A stretch of DNA of 64,000 nucleotides from Plasmopara viticola. Its lineage: Eukaryota; Oomycota; Peronosporomycetes; Peronosporales; Peronosporaceae. The stretch spans positions 992,001-1,056,000 of the forward strand of contig MBPM02000002.1 of NCBI GenBank assembly GCA_001695595.3. Direction: 5' to 3'. Below are positions 23,101 through 35,000 of this stretch, in pieces (the first letter of the stretch is position 1; each line of letters starts with the position of its first letter). The notes beneath the pieces are model-generated. The model worked only from the letters and a program-made list of their open reading frames with translations. It was not told the origin of the DNA and searched no databases. The translations under genes and the position numbers were made by a program.

Positions 23101-24776
23101 TTAGCGCAAGCTAGTTGGTCTAGCTCGAGGGGGAAATGTGGCAGACAATCTTCAACGAGACTCAATGTGCAATCTTCTGCTTCGTAGGCGGATGGTTTAT
23201 CCATTTGGCTACAGAAACTCTTTCAGCAGCAGGCCTTCTTTCAAACAACAACCTTGGACAGACTGTCAGCAGATAGAAAAGGGCTTTTGGCAGCTTAGTA
23301 CGACCCTGTCATTTTTGCGATCGATCTAGCAGCTTTGTTAATCTTTAGTTCCAATGACTATCAGCATACCGGTTGACATTTCTGGGCTCTTACTTTTGTT
23401 TTGCTCTATAACGTACGATAGCGACGCGACAGAAATTAACGCTAGCCGTTATTTCTTACTTGAAATTGAAACGTAGCAGAGCATCACCCATACATGTCAG
23501 GATGAAAAAAGAGTCTCTAACAGACTATGAATTGCTTCGTAAGCGAATGCCGTATCCCTTGAGCCACAATGACGTTCTTCGTACCATGCCTCTTCCACAT
23601 GTCCATATGATAGATCAGAGTATATTACAAGAAGAAGCGGCTAAATAATTGGCCTGATTTAAACAAAAAGCAAAGTCGGATTTTAAAAACTAATAACTCG
23701 CGCAAGGCTGTAAAGTTTTTCGTATCTGGTGTACAATTGCGATAAATTTAGTCTTAGCCGTTGACGAATTACAACAACTGATGCATCTTCAGTCTCCTTG
23801 AGTCTTTTTTATTCTTCTTTCAGGGTTGAGAGCCTTGCTCAAAGAGCGATCTTAAAGCAAAAGAGTGTAAGCATATAACTTCGGGGTGTTAAAATAGTGA
23901 ATAATTAGTATGCTAGACAACTAGGGGAACCGTAACAGACAAAAATATACCAATTTCCCACAATAAGCAGTAGCTGCGTCAACATTTTACACGTCGAGCT
24001 GGAAGTTCATAGCAGCTAAAATAAAGTCTGCAAAGGCAATTGCTACGTCGAGGATATTGAGCACAGTCAATCCTTGGACCAGTGCATCCGGCGCGTCCTA
24101 CATATAAGTTAGAACTACCAATCCAATTTTGAAGAGAGTTTATGTAAAGCGCCTACTCGCGTAGTCTAGGGATTGATGCCTGGGGCTGGTAAGCGCGACT
24201 GGGCTGCAGGCAGATTAACAATTCTCAGCGAACGATTATTTAAAATACATGGTCTTCACAATAGCAGTGTAAGCAATATATGATCGATATGTATGTAATT
24301 TATCACCACCCTGTAGATCGGCAGCTTACCACTTTAGGAAAATAGTTGCAAAATCTAACTGTCAAATTCGATGTGACACCTCAATTTCTATTAAAAGACT
24401 GTCGTCGATTAGTAATGTGCTGCATATCAATTGAGCTGTCAGTAAATTGGGTTACACAGGTTTGAGTAGCATGAAATCAGCGTTTGTAACTTACACGGTT
24501 CGGAAGTGGATCCTATGCTCATGACGATTGCATCAAGAAATGGTAAATTTGGCCTTGTTGATGGACAGGTAAGGTGACAGCTGCAACCTGGTCAGCATTG
24601 AAAAAGTGAGCGCCGTGTGCAGGAGATGAGTGAGAAATCGACTTAGTAACAGTAAAATGCAAATGCAAATACAATAAATGGATATCATTTGCTCTTTCTT
24701 TGTGAACAATGCGTTCAAATCATACGTTATCTTTGCTAATCATATCATATCTCGTCGTCACCAAAGTCTTTAAAAG
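20188..24776. other. Gene-poor, AT-rich region
   Basis: No intact gene is supported. Short frames such as 20793-20987 and 21501-21785 (plus) have no family resemblance I recognise. The only piece with real coding character is the orphan exon at 22522-22719, listed separately. No tRNA or other structured RNA was found. Confidence 0.45.
22522..22719 (-). pseudogene. Orphan 3'-terminal exon of an unrecognised protein
   Basis: Directly after a strong 3' splice site (a pyrimidine tract ending TTCTTTTTGCAG at 22731-22720), a minus-strand frame encodes 65 residues and ends in a stop. The peptide looks like conserved globular protein: EGLMFDATLRWWTG, then IPTAVYELDDECKL and IYNFHVLR. No matching 5' splice site or coding exon is visible in the ~400 bases upstream on the minus strand. 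Either the gene has lost its front part or the intron is long. The composition is reminiscent of NTF2/SnoaL-like alpha+beta proteins, which is only a guess. Confidence 0.4.
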
Positions 24777-27700
24777 ATGACGCCATCCCCTCGCTTACTC
24801 CGCGGGGGTCTCAAGTGGCCTGCAATGCGAGGTGCACGTTTGCTACATGCCTTGACATCCAGTCAAAAAGAAGAGCATGGAGACAAAGTCACTGCGTTTG
24901 ATGAAGCCTTCCCTTACGACGTGGAACTCTGCGTTCCAACGGCTGGTCATGTGGCGTTAGTACTAGTGCAAAAGGCCGCAGAGTTACAATTACAAGCTGC
25001 CGTGACTTGTCAACCCGTGACCCCTACCAATCACGCTCCCGCTGCACCACGTGTTGTCTACGTGCTAGATGCACTCCCCTTATCAACTCGAGGCACACGA
25101 GACGAACCGTCACAGACGCAGAAAAGTAAGCCGTCGGGGGGTCAATTCCTTTCACAGCCGGTAGACGAAATGGAGCTGCTTGAAGAGCTTTTTGCACCGT
25201 CGACACGAGCTACAGGAGGCAACGACGGGAGTGTGGTCGTCAAGCCTCCGATGCTCTGTGCTAGGTTTGAGTGCCCCGTGATCTCTATTCAATTTATTCG
25301 CGGAAGAGGTGATTTGCAACCCCTCGCAAAGGGTCAATCAAAGTCTGTAGGGTTTTTTGCCACGTCGAGACTTGCTTCAGCAATGCCTTTGCGATGCATC
25401 GTGGCCAGAGAAGACGGCATGGCATTTCTATGGGAGTGGCAGGCCGATCTGTTCCAATGGGTTTTTCTAAATCGTCTGTGTTTCTTAGAAAACCCAAATC
25501 TCAAATGGACCAAGCCTGTGGCGGTCTTTACGACCATGGAGTTGCCACTAGACAGTCAAGTGGCAGGGCTGTGTGAGAAAACATCGAACGTCGGTGCCAG
25601 TGGCGCCACCGAACTAGTGTGGTGGTCCACTGCCACCAAGCACGAGCCGAAATTGAAACTTCGTCGTCTACGCTTTGACCGTGCAACAGATGCGTTACGA
25701 GCCACGGATATCATTGTTGGCAGTGCTTTTACTCTCAACCCTTCGTGTGACGATATCGTCAAGCTCTTGAGCTCAAAACTTGGGTTGTATGCAATTTCTC
25801 GAACGCAAGGTGTGTTTTTTCGAAGCTCAACAGCTTCTTTGCAAACGACCCATTTGAGTTGGCAAGCGATTTTCTCCAGTGTCGAAGCCAGTGTGGCGTC
25901 AGCGATGGCAGGGTGCATGACGTGTGTGCATACGGTCACTGGAGAGCTCGTGCTTTTCGACCGCGAAACGGCAACTCTTTACCTTTTGACGCCCAACTCT
26001 CGGACCATCTCGACCAGTGAAGCAAGTAGCAACACAAAAGGCCCGTCCTCTTCACTTTTTGCACGGAAATTAACGACTTTGGTGTCGTGGCAACAGTCCG
26101 ATCACAATCGTGAGGATCAGAGGGAGGAAGTACTGGACGTTGCCGCACATCGTCATGTGTTTCTCGTGTTGACTTCTCACTTGATTCGCGTCTACACGCT
26201 CATTTCAGGAGCTTTGCTCGAGATTATCACTTTGGCAAATGCAAATCTTTGTGGCGAAAAAAGTTGCAAGTTCTGGACGGTGCCCGGTGCTTCGAGCGCA
26301 ATCGGTTTGTGGAATGCAAGTGGGTTTTGGACGCTTCGTGTGCCACCCGCAAGAGCAATCGCTACACAGCTGCATCCGTCGCAGCTTTCAAGCCAAGATG
26401 AGGTCCACGAAGACAATCCCAAAGCAGCATTTCTTGCTGTTAAGGATTATGGCACAGGCGAGTTGCAGCTAGAAGCCGTACGCTACGCCCTTGAAGTACT
26501 GAAACGTGTCACTCACTCGGCTATGGATCCAGCTCAAAGTCAACCCGAAGCATGGGAAGTCGTGTGGAACACAGTGTCGAGTCCAGCTTTCCTCTTGGCA
26601 TTGCTCGACAATCGAGCACCATCCGAAAATCTTGTGCACGAACTGGCACAAGTCGTCGCTGCGATCTACAAGACAGCTAGCGGTATTCGCTCTTTTGGCC
26701 GATTGGACGGAGCGGGGGCTTCTTGTCTTGAGAATCATTTGCTGCGACTGACGCCTGCTAATCTTGAGTCCCTCCACCATCTTTCGAATTGGATTGTCCT
26801 CGCTAAGAGGAAGCTAGCTCGTTTGGAAGCGAGCAGCCATGTTCACTTGACGGAACCAACGTCTTTTCTGGATGAATTCAGCGCGTGGCCAGTCCGAGCA
26901 GCGAGTGATCTCACGATCGTGCTTGCTAATGAAGACGACTTGTCCACAGCTGTGGCAGAGAGAAAGTTGCAGCGTAAAGACTCCATTGTCGATTCCGGAG
27001 ATGCGCGAAATTTTCGACTGAGTCGGAAACTACGCCCCATGAGCAGCTTACGCTTTGCTGCGGGTTGTAGCACGAGTTCCGAACGACAAGGACGACAATG
27101 GCTGGCCCAACTCGAGTCGTTTCTCTTGGATGGTGTAGCGTTTAAAACACACCAAGTTGTTGCGGCTCATTCGAAATGCAAAGCCGACGCGACCCCCAGT
27201 CATCGGCTCTTTCACAGTGAGCGAGTGTTGGCGGATTTTCGCCATGTCGCGGCGTCTTCGTTTTCAAAACATATGTACCTGGAGTCAATGAGCCGCTTGT
27301 ACTTGCTGTACGAACCCGAGTCGCTGCTTCCGTTCCTTCGATGCGTCGAGCGCTTCTGTCCTCGGCTCTTTACATTGTCGGGTCATCAACCTTTGGTGCG
27401 ATCTAACGCAGAGCGAGCAATGACTTTATTCCCTCCCCTCAAAAGATTGATTGAGAAAGTGCTCGAAGATAAAGAAAGCACGACTGGACGAGCAGCAAAG
27501 GCTTCGCTTTTGGCTTATGTGGATTTATTAGGCTACTGTGGACTTCATATGGAAGCGTGCAGAGCGCTGTTGCAGTGTCACCTGTACGACGAAAGCAAGG
27601 AGAAATTCATGCTGCTGTTAAAAGGACCCCATGATGCACAGAAACCTAGTGAAAACGAGCAAGAAGATGGTGGTCAGGCCCGGACTACTACAGCAAGCTC

Positions 27701-27956
27701 GCTCTACTTCTTACTGCTGGGATATTGCATGGAACATTGTGATGCCACAGAGTTGAAACAACTTTTATTGCTCAAACCTGCGCACGTGGATTTGTTGCAT
27801 ATCCTTCGAGCTCTACAAACCACGTTTTCGTCCAAGAATAGTAAAAATGGAAAGGCAGGTGCCCCTGCTGTAACTATTGGCGACCTGCGGTCGGTCCTTG
27901 CTGCCTTAATGCACCAACGACGAACCGACATGATGGACGCTCATGAAATTATATGA
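24777..27956 (+). CDS. Large hypothetical protein, predicted beta-propeller plus alpha-solenoid
   Basis: A single exon encodes 1059 residues with normal codon use. I do not recognise the family. Residues ~1-530 alternate short hydrophobic strands with loops (for example FECPVISIQFI, GVFFRSSTASL, VFLVLTSHLIRVYTL), a pattern like a degenerate beta-propeller. Residues ~580-1050 are mostly amphipathic helices (LLGYCGLHMEACRALLQCHL, ELKQLLLLKPAHVDLLHILR), as in a solenoid. Propeller-plus-solenoid is the plan of coat, tether and nucleoporin subunits, so a membrane-trafficking or scaffold role is possible but unproven. There is no signal peptide or transmembrane helix. The start is the first ATG. 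A short extra intron near the 3' end cannot be excluded. It converges with the elicitin-like gene, 95 bp apart. Confidence 0.72.
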   Translation: MTPSPRLLRGGLKWPAMRGARLLHALTSSQKEEHGDKVTAFDEAFPYDVELCVPTAGHVALVLVQKAAELQLQAAVTCQPVTPTNHAPAAPRVVYVLDALPLSTRGTRDEPSQTQKSKPSGGQFLSQPVDEMELLEELFAPSTRATGGNDGSVVVKPPMLCARFECPVISIQFIRGRGDLQPLAKGQSKSVGFFATSRLASAMPLRCIVAREDGMAFLWEWQADLFQWVFLNRLCFLENPNLKWTKPVAVFTTMELPLDSQVAGLCEKTSNVGASGATELVWWSTATKHEPKLKLRRLRFDRATDALRATDIIVGSAFTLNPSCDDIVKLLSSKLGLYAISRTQGVFFRSSTASLQTTHLSWQAIFSSVEASVASAMAGCMTCVHTVTGELVLFDRETATLYLLTPNSRTISTSEASSNTKGPSSSLFARKLTTLVSWQQSDHNREDQREEVLDVAAHRHVFLVLTSHLIRVYTLISGALLEIITLANANLCGEKSCKFWTVPGASSAIGLWNASGFWTLRVPPARAIATQLHPSQLSSQDEVHEDNPKAAFLAVKDYGTGELQLEAVRYALEVLKRVTHSAMDPAQSQPEAWEVVWNTVSSPAFLLALLDNRAPSENLVHELAQVVAAIYKTASGIRSFGRLDGAGASCLENHLLRLTPANLESLHHLSNWIVLAKRKLARLEASSHVHLTEPTSFLDEFSAWPVRAASDLTIVLANEDDLSTAVAERKLQRKDSIVDSGDARNFRLSRKLRPMSSLRFAAGCSTSSERQGRQWLAQLESFLLDGVAFKTHQVVAAHSKCKADATPSHRLFHSERVLADFRHVAASSFSKHMYLESMSRLYLLYEPESLLPFLRCVERFCPRLFTLSGHQPLVRSNAERAMTLFPPLKRLIEKVLEDKESTTGRAAKASLLAYVDLLGYCGLHMEACRALLQCHLYDESKEKFMLLLKGPHDAQKPSENEQEDGGQARTTTASSLYFLLLGYCMEHCDATELKQLLLLKPAHVDLLHILRALQTTFSSKNSKNGKAGAPAVTIGDLRSVLAALMHQRRTDMMDAHEII

Positions 27957-28051
27957 ACATCACTATTGAAAAAATCGAAAATCGATTGAAGTGTATTATC
28001 GACTACGTTAATTTGCTAAAGACTGTTTTGAAGCCAGAAAACGAACCACTT

Positions 28052-28771
28052 TCAAACCGAGGGTTTAACAGTAGCCTTGTAAGTCATGTTGGGCATTGGA
28101 AACATCCCGAAAGCTGTACCGTTCATGGGGGGAGGCATGAGACTGCCAGCTTCTTCAACAGTCTCTTTTTCAGCGTTTTGCATTGGGCAATGTTGATTGT
28201 CAAGCATGTTTTCGATCACCATGGGCTCATCTACATGTACTTGGATCTCGTCATTGTCACTCAGCGTTGAATTTCGCTCGCTCAGCGTCGAGTTTTGCTC
28301 GCTCAGCGTAGAATTTTGCTCGTTGTATTTGGTCGGCTTTGGTGTCGAATCATGCTCGTCACCTCCTACTGACTTTGGTACCGGGTCGCTGACAGGGTCT
28401 GACGTTGAAGCAAGTGTGTTGTTCTCGTGACTCTTTTCAGCGTCACAGGCATCTTGTACGCTGGATGCCATCTTGTATGCATTTAGCTTAACGCCGGCGA
28501 AAGACAGAAAGCAATCGGCAGGTTTCAAAGCGAAGACGTCTTTTATTAGCGCACGGCAAGCTTTGGAACCACACAAGGCCTTGATCTGTGGATCCGTCGG
28601 GTAGCCTGTAGGTGGGGCCATAGAAAAACCAGCCGAGACTTTTTGACACGGATGTAGGTGCGGGTTGGCGTACAGCTCGGCGAATTTAATGACCTCAGTT
28701 GGAGGACAGGCGTCTTCGGTGGCAGCTCCTAACGTCAAAAGCAAGGGGAAGAAGAAAAGACCGAACGGCAT
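28052..28771 (-). CDS. Elicitin-like secreted protein with sequon-rich C-terminal tail
   Basis: A single exon encodes 239 residues. An N-terminal signal peptide (~residues 1-20, Phe/Leu-rich) precedes an elicitin domain of ~90 residues. The domain has six cysteines in the family order (ACPP, HPCQ, LCGSKAC, ADCF, DAC), enough for three disulfides. Elicitins bind sterols outside the cell and are recognised by some plants. This is an elicitin-like (ELL) member with a long tail (~residues 115-239), unlike the 98-residue canonical secreted forms. The tail is rich in Ser, Thr, Pro, Glu and Asn. It carries a threefold heptad repeat with N-glycosylation sequons (QNST/RNST) and further NXT sites. The C-terminus is not hydrophobic, so no GPI anchor is predicted. 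It lies 287 bp from the 3' end of the dynein gene, on the same strand. Confidence 0.88.
   Translation of the reverse strand: MPFGLFFFPLLLTLGAATEDACPPTEVIKFAELYANPHLHPCQKVSAGFSMAPPTGYPTDPQIKALCGSKACRALIKDVFALKPADCFLSFAGVKLNAYKMASSVQDACDAEKSHENNTLASTSDPVSDPVPKSVGGDEHDSTPKPTKYNEQNSTLSEQNSTLSERNSTLSDNDEIQVHVDEPMVIENMLDNQHCPMQNAEKETVEEAGSLMPPPMNGTAFGMFPMPNMTYKATVKPSV
28260..28322 (-). repeat. Three 21-bp tandem repeats inside the elicitin-like tail
   Basis: Three head-to-tail 21-bp units begin CTCAGCG on the plus strand at 28260, 28281 and 28302. They encode three copies of a seven-residue unit centred on NSTLSE/D. The units differ by only a few bases, which suggests recent expansion by slippage. 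Copy number may vary between strains. Confidence 0.85.
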
Positions 28772-28835
28772 AGTTGAATGCTGAAATTAAGGACGATGGT
28801 TGCGTAATTGTAATGCCAACTTGGATGCAGATTGG

Positions 28836-28842
28836 AGAATGA
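28836..28842 (-). promoter_or_regulatory. Oomycete initiator-like element upstream of the elicitin-like gene
   Basis: TCATTCT on the minus strand matches the published oomycete Inr consensus TCAYTYY. It lies 65 bp before the start codon at 28771, the usual distance for these compact 5' UTRs. The motif is short, so a chance match is possible. Confidence 0.4.
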
Positions 28843-29058
28843 ACGAGATGTTTCTTTTGTCTAGCTGTTGGAAACGCCGAGCTTTTTGGTCGAGAAAGGT
28901 CGACGTATTCTCTTGCGTGCAGAGACAAAAGACCTTTCCATCACATTGAGAAGAGACAGCAAGCTTGCAACCCATAGCTACACGTCAAGTCGGAGTTATT
29001 GCAAATCAGTATTGAGAAAAGACTTACTTATCTACAGTATCGCTCATTTGCATAAGAT

Positions 29059-32000
29059 TTAGGCCTGCAACTCCCAGAGCACAAGTGCCACGGAGCGCTG
29101 TACCCATTGTGTCTTCGAAAATGAAGCATTTTCAACATTGACCGCCACGGAAAAAGACAACGTCTCGCGCTTGCGGTTCGAATACATCGGAAGCATTCGA
29201 AGGTTGCTTGTATCTTCACTTCGCGGAGCCCAGCGAAAGTGCAATGCCGACAAGCTGTTGCGAATCTCGTTGGACGGTGCAAAACCTTCGAAGTTCCACG
29301 TGGCACCTTCAAGCGAAATTCCACGAGCAGTGAAAGCACCAGCTGAAGAAGTCAAGTTCTCCACATCGGCAAGCAAATGCAACTCGTCAAGCGAGCAGCC
29401 AAGATCAGCCGCCGCGCTTTGGCGTGCAGCGGTCACAAAAGCTTCAGGCGAGAAGAAGCCACCAAGCCAAATTCCATTGGGCTCTTGTAAAATTTGCGTT
29501 GGAGCTACTTTAGATAGCGCGTTTAGCTGATGCACGCGTTGGGAAAAGTCCAAGAGCCACTCGCTTAAGCTAAGTTCGTCCGAGACACGGTACAGTTGCA
29601 TCCATGGCTGAGGCACGTGGTCTTGATAAAGCGTCTGCATAGCTTCGCGTGTTTCATTCGACGGTTTTGCCTTGTAGGTGCACACTTGTTGTACTGCACA
29701 AAGCAATTTTAGCACCTTACTTAAAAAAGTGGCTCCGAGTTCAAGCTCGCGGAACATGCAACGGTAAACAGGGTTGCCGAAGAGTACTGGATCACGAATT
29801 GTCGGTACAGCAAGTCCCTCGTCCGGGAATAGTTTCAACCAAGTGCCAACGCGACGGTCCAGATCCTGCACCCACTTTGGTCGGGCTTCCTCGCCATCAA
29901 CAGCAGCAGTGCCCAACACCATCTTACTCTCAACGTCTGCACCTGCGCTTCCATCTTCACTTTCACTTCCATAAAAGTCCTGCATCACCTGCAAATTTCG
30001 AAGCATGCGTGCACCCTGGTTGATAAGCACCATCGTCTCCGCCGACCGCGGCAGACCCATCCACGAGGGTGGGTTTGTGGCTGGGAGAACATAGATCCAT
30101 TCCATGAACTGTGTTTTTGTCTTGCCCTCGGCAATCACAAGTCCTGTGTCTTCACCAGAGGTCACGAGCTCAAACGTAATCTCGTAACTAGCAGGCGTAA
30201 AGACATGCTCTAGAAGCGTAGCCATAAGTTCCTGGTCGAATGTGTTGTCCACACGGCCCCCATAGATCGACTCTTTAAGAGTTGTTCGGATCGCTGTCCA
30301 TGGAATGTGATCCGGAGCAACGTGCACGCGGCCGTGAGCAACCGAGTCCACCCAGCGGTCAATGACATCACAAGCACCGCGGAAGTCCGATTGGCTGAAC
30401 TCGTACGTTTTCGACCAGCCAATTGGTACAAACCGGAGGCGCTCGTGCACTAAAGCGTGGAACCAAGCGAGTAACAAGTAAAGCCGAGCACGTTCAGCCG
30501 GTGAACGATTCATGCGGTCAGCTGGCACCGTATCAAGCGAGCGTACCATGCTAAGTTTCATCCCACTCGGTGGCTCGAATACATAAATATCGCACATACG
30601 CACGAGATTGATTGGCAGATTCGGATTGATCTCACTCGTGAGAAAGAGACGAAAATTTGGATGAGCACTTTCGCGCGCATTGTGTAGCTTCTTTTCGACT
30701 TTAATAAGCCATGATGGACACAAATGCACGTTGCGCAGCAGCAACCAGGTCCCATGCTTCAAAGCCGTGTTAAGACCCTTTTCAGCCGCGTCGAAACCTT
30801 CCGATGAACCCATGGACACAGAGCTGTACTTTTTCTGCAGGACCGCTGCCAGTTCGTCAATTTGCGCACTAGGATCGAAACCTGTTGTGGAGCACAACAA
30901 TACACCACGCGTTGCCTGGGTGTCCTCTTCAACGTTTTTAGTTAGCTCAATTTCACCACGCCACGGAAATGATGCCGAAAACACCAGCTCGATGTATCGC
31001 TCAGCAGCGAAAGTGATACGATCAGGACGTACAAAGTGAATGATTATCATGTTTCGGAAGGCGGCGCGACGTGGACTTACCGAAATTGCAACATAATCCG
31101 CGTCCCACGCCTCTGGCAGAGTCTCTTCAGCTAATGAGGTCTTTATGAAGGTATTCCATTCGTCAGCGTGGTCACGCACATGCTTCTCCAAATGCTTGAA
31201 AGTCGATAGTTTCATTAATTTCAGCAACTGATCGAGTTCTACCTTCGAAAAAGCCGGAAGCAACATTTCGAACTCGCCGCGCCTTGTACCACTGTCAGCG
31301 TTTAAAAAGGCTGACGAACCTCCAAACAGCACGTCCACGTCCTCATCCGTAGGCCCGTCAAATGCGTTGCTTTCGTCCACCGTTGTTTTAACTTCAGCGA
31401 CGTCAGCACTGTGGCGCTCTAGTTCTAAATAAATTTGAGATAGTCGTAACGCAAACATGAGCTTGTCATTCTCGGCAAGGCCTCTACTCACGCGCTTAGC
31501 AAGCTGAACAAACAGTTGTGTGGATATATTGGCAAGCCGCGCCGAATCGCCTCCGTGAGTAGGCTGAGCTAACACTTTCGACAACAAGGAGAGAAAGAAT
31601 TCGAGCGAGTACTGATACAGAAAGTGGACAGACGACAAATTTTCCAGCGTAAAAAACAAGCGGGAACTTGCTTTCGCTAGTGGGCGATAGCGACTTGTCG
31701 CTTTCTCCACAATAGCCATGGTTGTTGCAGTTTCCGTAACTTGCTGCGAGATCTGCGCAGCCTCTGCTTTCATACTTTCGAGGGCATTAATTACGCGGTC
31801 GTCATCCAAGATATTACCTTGTACATTGTTTATTTGATGCAGCAGAGAGTCTTCTAGCTCGCGCAATTTTGCCTGGTATTCGCCCTGTAGCTTCAGAAGA
31901 TTATTGCGCTTTTCCTCTGCTTCGGGTTGTTCGCTTTTGAGAAGAATGCTTAGTCCCTGACTTTCTAACGAGCTGGGAGTGACAGTGAAGTTAACAAACG

Positions 32001-35000
32001 TCACCCGACTGCAGATATCAGGCGAGAAACGACACGATGGGTCTCTCGTGATCAAAAACAGTCGAAAATCTGGCGAGTAGTCGATTTCCTCGCCAGCAAG
32101 ACGAATCAAGACGCGCCCTCCCGTTTTGTAAAGCTCACGATTTAATACTGGATTCAAGATGGGGTCAATATTTTCCACTTCGTAAACTAAGAGAGCAGTG
32201 CCAAAGCGAATGGCACTAGCCAATACTTTCATGAAAGAGCTGTCAAGGAATGACGTCTGCGCAATCTTCGTACTCGTTTTTAGGCTATAGTACTTCATAA
32301 TGAAATTGTTTGCTTGTCCAGCAGGGTCTATTATCAAAGGAAAGCGGTGGAAACGCTGCAAAATGATGGCGTTTTCGTAACACAATTCGTCCGAAGGCAA
32401 GTCACTCATTTGCCACTCCAACTGTACATTCGGTCGCGACAGATAGTCAACAAAGCTCAACTGAGGCTTTGTGCTGATGCCCATCGAGTCCAAAATATCT
32501 CGCCAGTCCTGAACCAAGATTTTTCGTTGCTGGAAATCAAGAAAGCCGATATAGGTGAGGAACGCAGAAGACAGCAGCGTGTCGCCCACAAGCGTCTTCA
32601 TTTGCGTATCAAAGTCATTTGAGCCAGCTTCCCAGCGCTCACTTTCTTGTAGAAGACTTTTCAACAATGCCACAGAGCGCTCTACTTTTTTCGACACGGA
32701 AGCCATATCATTAGTAATGATTTGAGCTTCACTAATCAATGCCGCATACTCATGCTTAAAATTGTTAATGCGTATTTCAAGTGCGTCAATGGTCTTTTTG
32801 GCCTGCTCATATCTCTCACGCAAATCCGACGAAGTGTCAATCAGTGTCTGAACCTCTTCTCGCAACGGTTGAATTTTGTGCAAAATGTTCGTGTAGCTAA
32901 GCTGAGACACAATCCATTTGTACAAAGGCCCGCACGCTTTCGACGCACGATTCACCTTCTCGTAGTCAAACTCATCGGCTTTGTCAACGTAATTTGTCTG
33001 AATCGTGTGTCGCTGGCGAGCCGTGAGCTTTTCTGAGTCAAAATTCACTACCTGCGAAATAAAATCATCTTTTCGAATGAAGCGACGTAAGTCTGCCCAT
33101 TCTAAGCTTGACTCACCCAACATTACAGCGACTGCTTCCATCGTCATTCTAACAGCAGCTGGCGGACGAGCAAGGGCTCGAATTTCATCAAGCTGTGCCT
33201 TTCTAATCGAGTTCACCGAAGCCTGGGCATCTAGAAGCGCAGGCTCAGCCTGTGCAAGGTCTGCTTCAACAACGACCTTCCGTGAGCGAATTTCTTCATC
33301 CTTGCTTGCAAGATCAGCAGCAAGTGCCTCGGTAATCTTTTTCTTTTCTTGCGCCTCGTTTTGCTCTTGTACCATTTGCTGAAGCTTTTCATTTGCTTCC
33401 ACATCTTTTTTCTTAAGCTCTTTTTCTTTCAAACTGAGCTGGCCTTGCAACTCTGCCACCTGCTCATGGGTAGCTTGAAGCTTTTGCACGCCAATATTCA
33501 AATGAAGCTGCTGATCCTCGAGCTGAGCACGCTTTTCCGAATACAATGACACAAAGTGGCGAATAAACTCCAGATAGTCTCTTGGGGATATGTGGTTGAA
33601 CTTCATATGACGCTTCTGCAGACGTTGCATGTGAAGCAAAACAGCATGGTGAAACTGAACGATGCTTCCAACCAGGACGTCACGGAACGTTCCTGTCGCA
33701 ATTTGCGGGATCAGTTTGGCCAGCACCACAGCAGCATCGTCCGGTATTAAAAAGTCAGAGGACCCAGCCAGATCCAACGTGTTTGTGAACTCGAACGCTA
33801 CTTGCGCAAGTGCATGATCATTCCACGTACCGAACCAGTCGACCACACATCGATTAAAGAGAGCGGGAGATGTGTTGGTGCGATTTTGAAAGCCCCCTGA
33901 AGCTGGATTCATGGTAAAGACCACGTGTAAATTTCGCTGCACCTGCTTTGTAAAGTAACGAAAGAGTTCATCTTCAGTATTTTCTACAATAACTCCGTCA
34001 CGCTGCACAGCTTCACGACAGGCGTGCATAAGTGACGTATAGTCGTCGTCTTCAAACAGGCCAGGCACTTCGCCAGATGCAAGCAAAGCATTCATACGTT
34101 CCAAAAAAGCAGAATCCAACACGTTTGATTCGTCAAAGATAAAGCAAATCTTTTCAGCTTCACAGCCACAACGCTTTAAAACGACACGAAGATCGTCATC
34201 AAAATTATCTAGTGTATAATTCGATGTTAGCTTAATCTGGAACACAGACATTCCGTTCATCCAGCTGACAAACCGAGACAATACAGTTTTCCCCGCACCA
34301 CTTTCTCCGACAAGCAGCAAGTGGCCAAGCGGTTGACGAAGCACGCGATCAATGCGAAGCACATGGTCGATAACTGAATCGAAAACCACGAGCTGAACGT
34401 TAAGCTCTTCCTCGTAAAAAACGCGCAAGCGGGCTTCAATGTGCTTTCGCAAGTCCGTCGTCGTGACTTCTGCGTAATTCTTGGAAAGCCACGTACTGAA
34501 CAAAATTGGATGATGACCCCCATACTCAACAACCTCCAAAGCAGTAGCGCTTTGTGGGAAATGATTTCTGAGCGTCTCCTTTATCATGCGAAAGCACCAC
34601 TTTTGCTCGTCGGATGTTACCAAGCGGTCCATGAAAAGTCGTAAAGCTTCGTGAAAAACTAACTTAACGAGCGTTTGAACATCAATTTCGTACTCCAAGG
34701 GTTCGATTGCTTCGTACAACGCACGCATCCACCTTGACAGCTCTCGAGGGCTGTAAATGTAGTGAGGTTGCATCTCCGCTGTAAAGTGCTTTTGATTGCT
34801 ATCGTACACATCAACCATAGCATCGGTAAGCGGCTGCACATATGACCGTAAAGATGGTGTAAGCTTTAGCAAAGCACGGTTAAACGTTCCATAAATCTGT
34901 TTCAGCGATGGATATGACGGAAAATCAACCAGAAGCACCGGTGCATGACGCAGAAGACGGAGAGAAATTGGCACACGGCCTGGATCCGTGGGCGGGTTAC

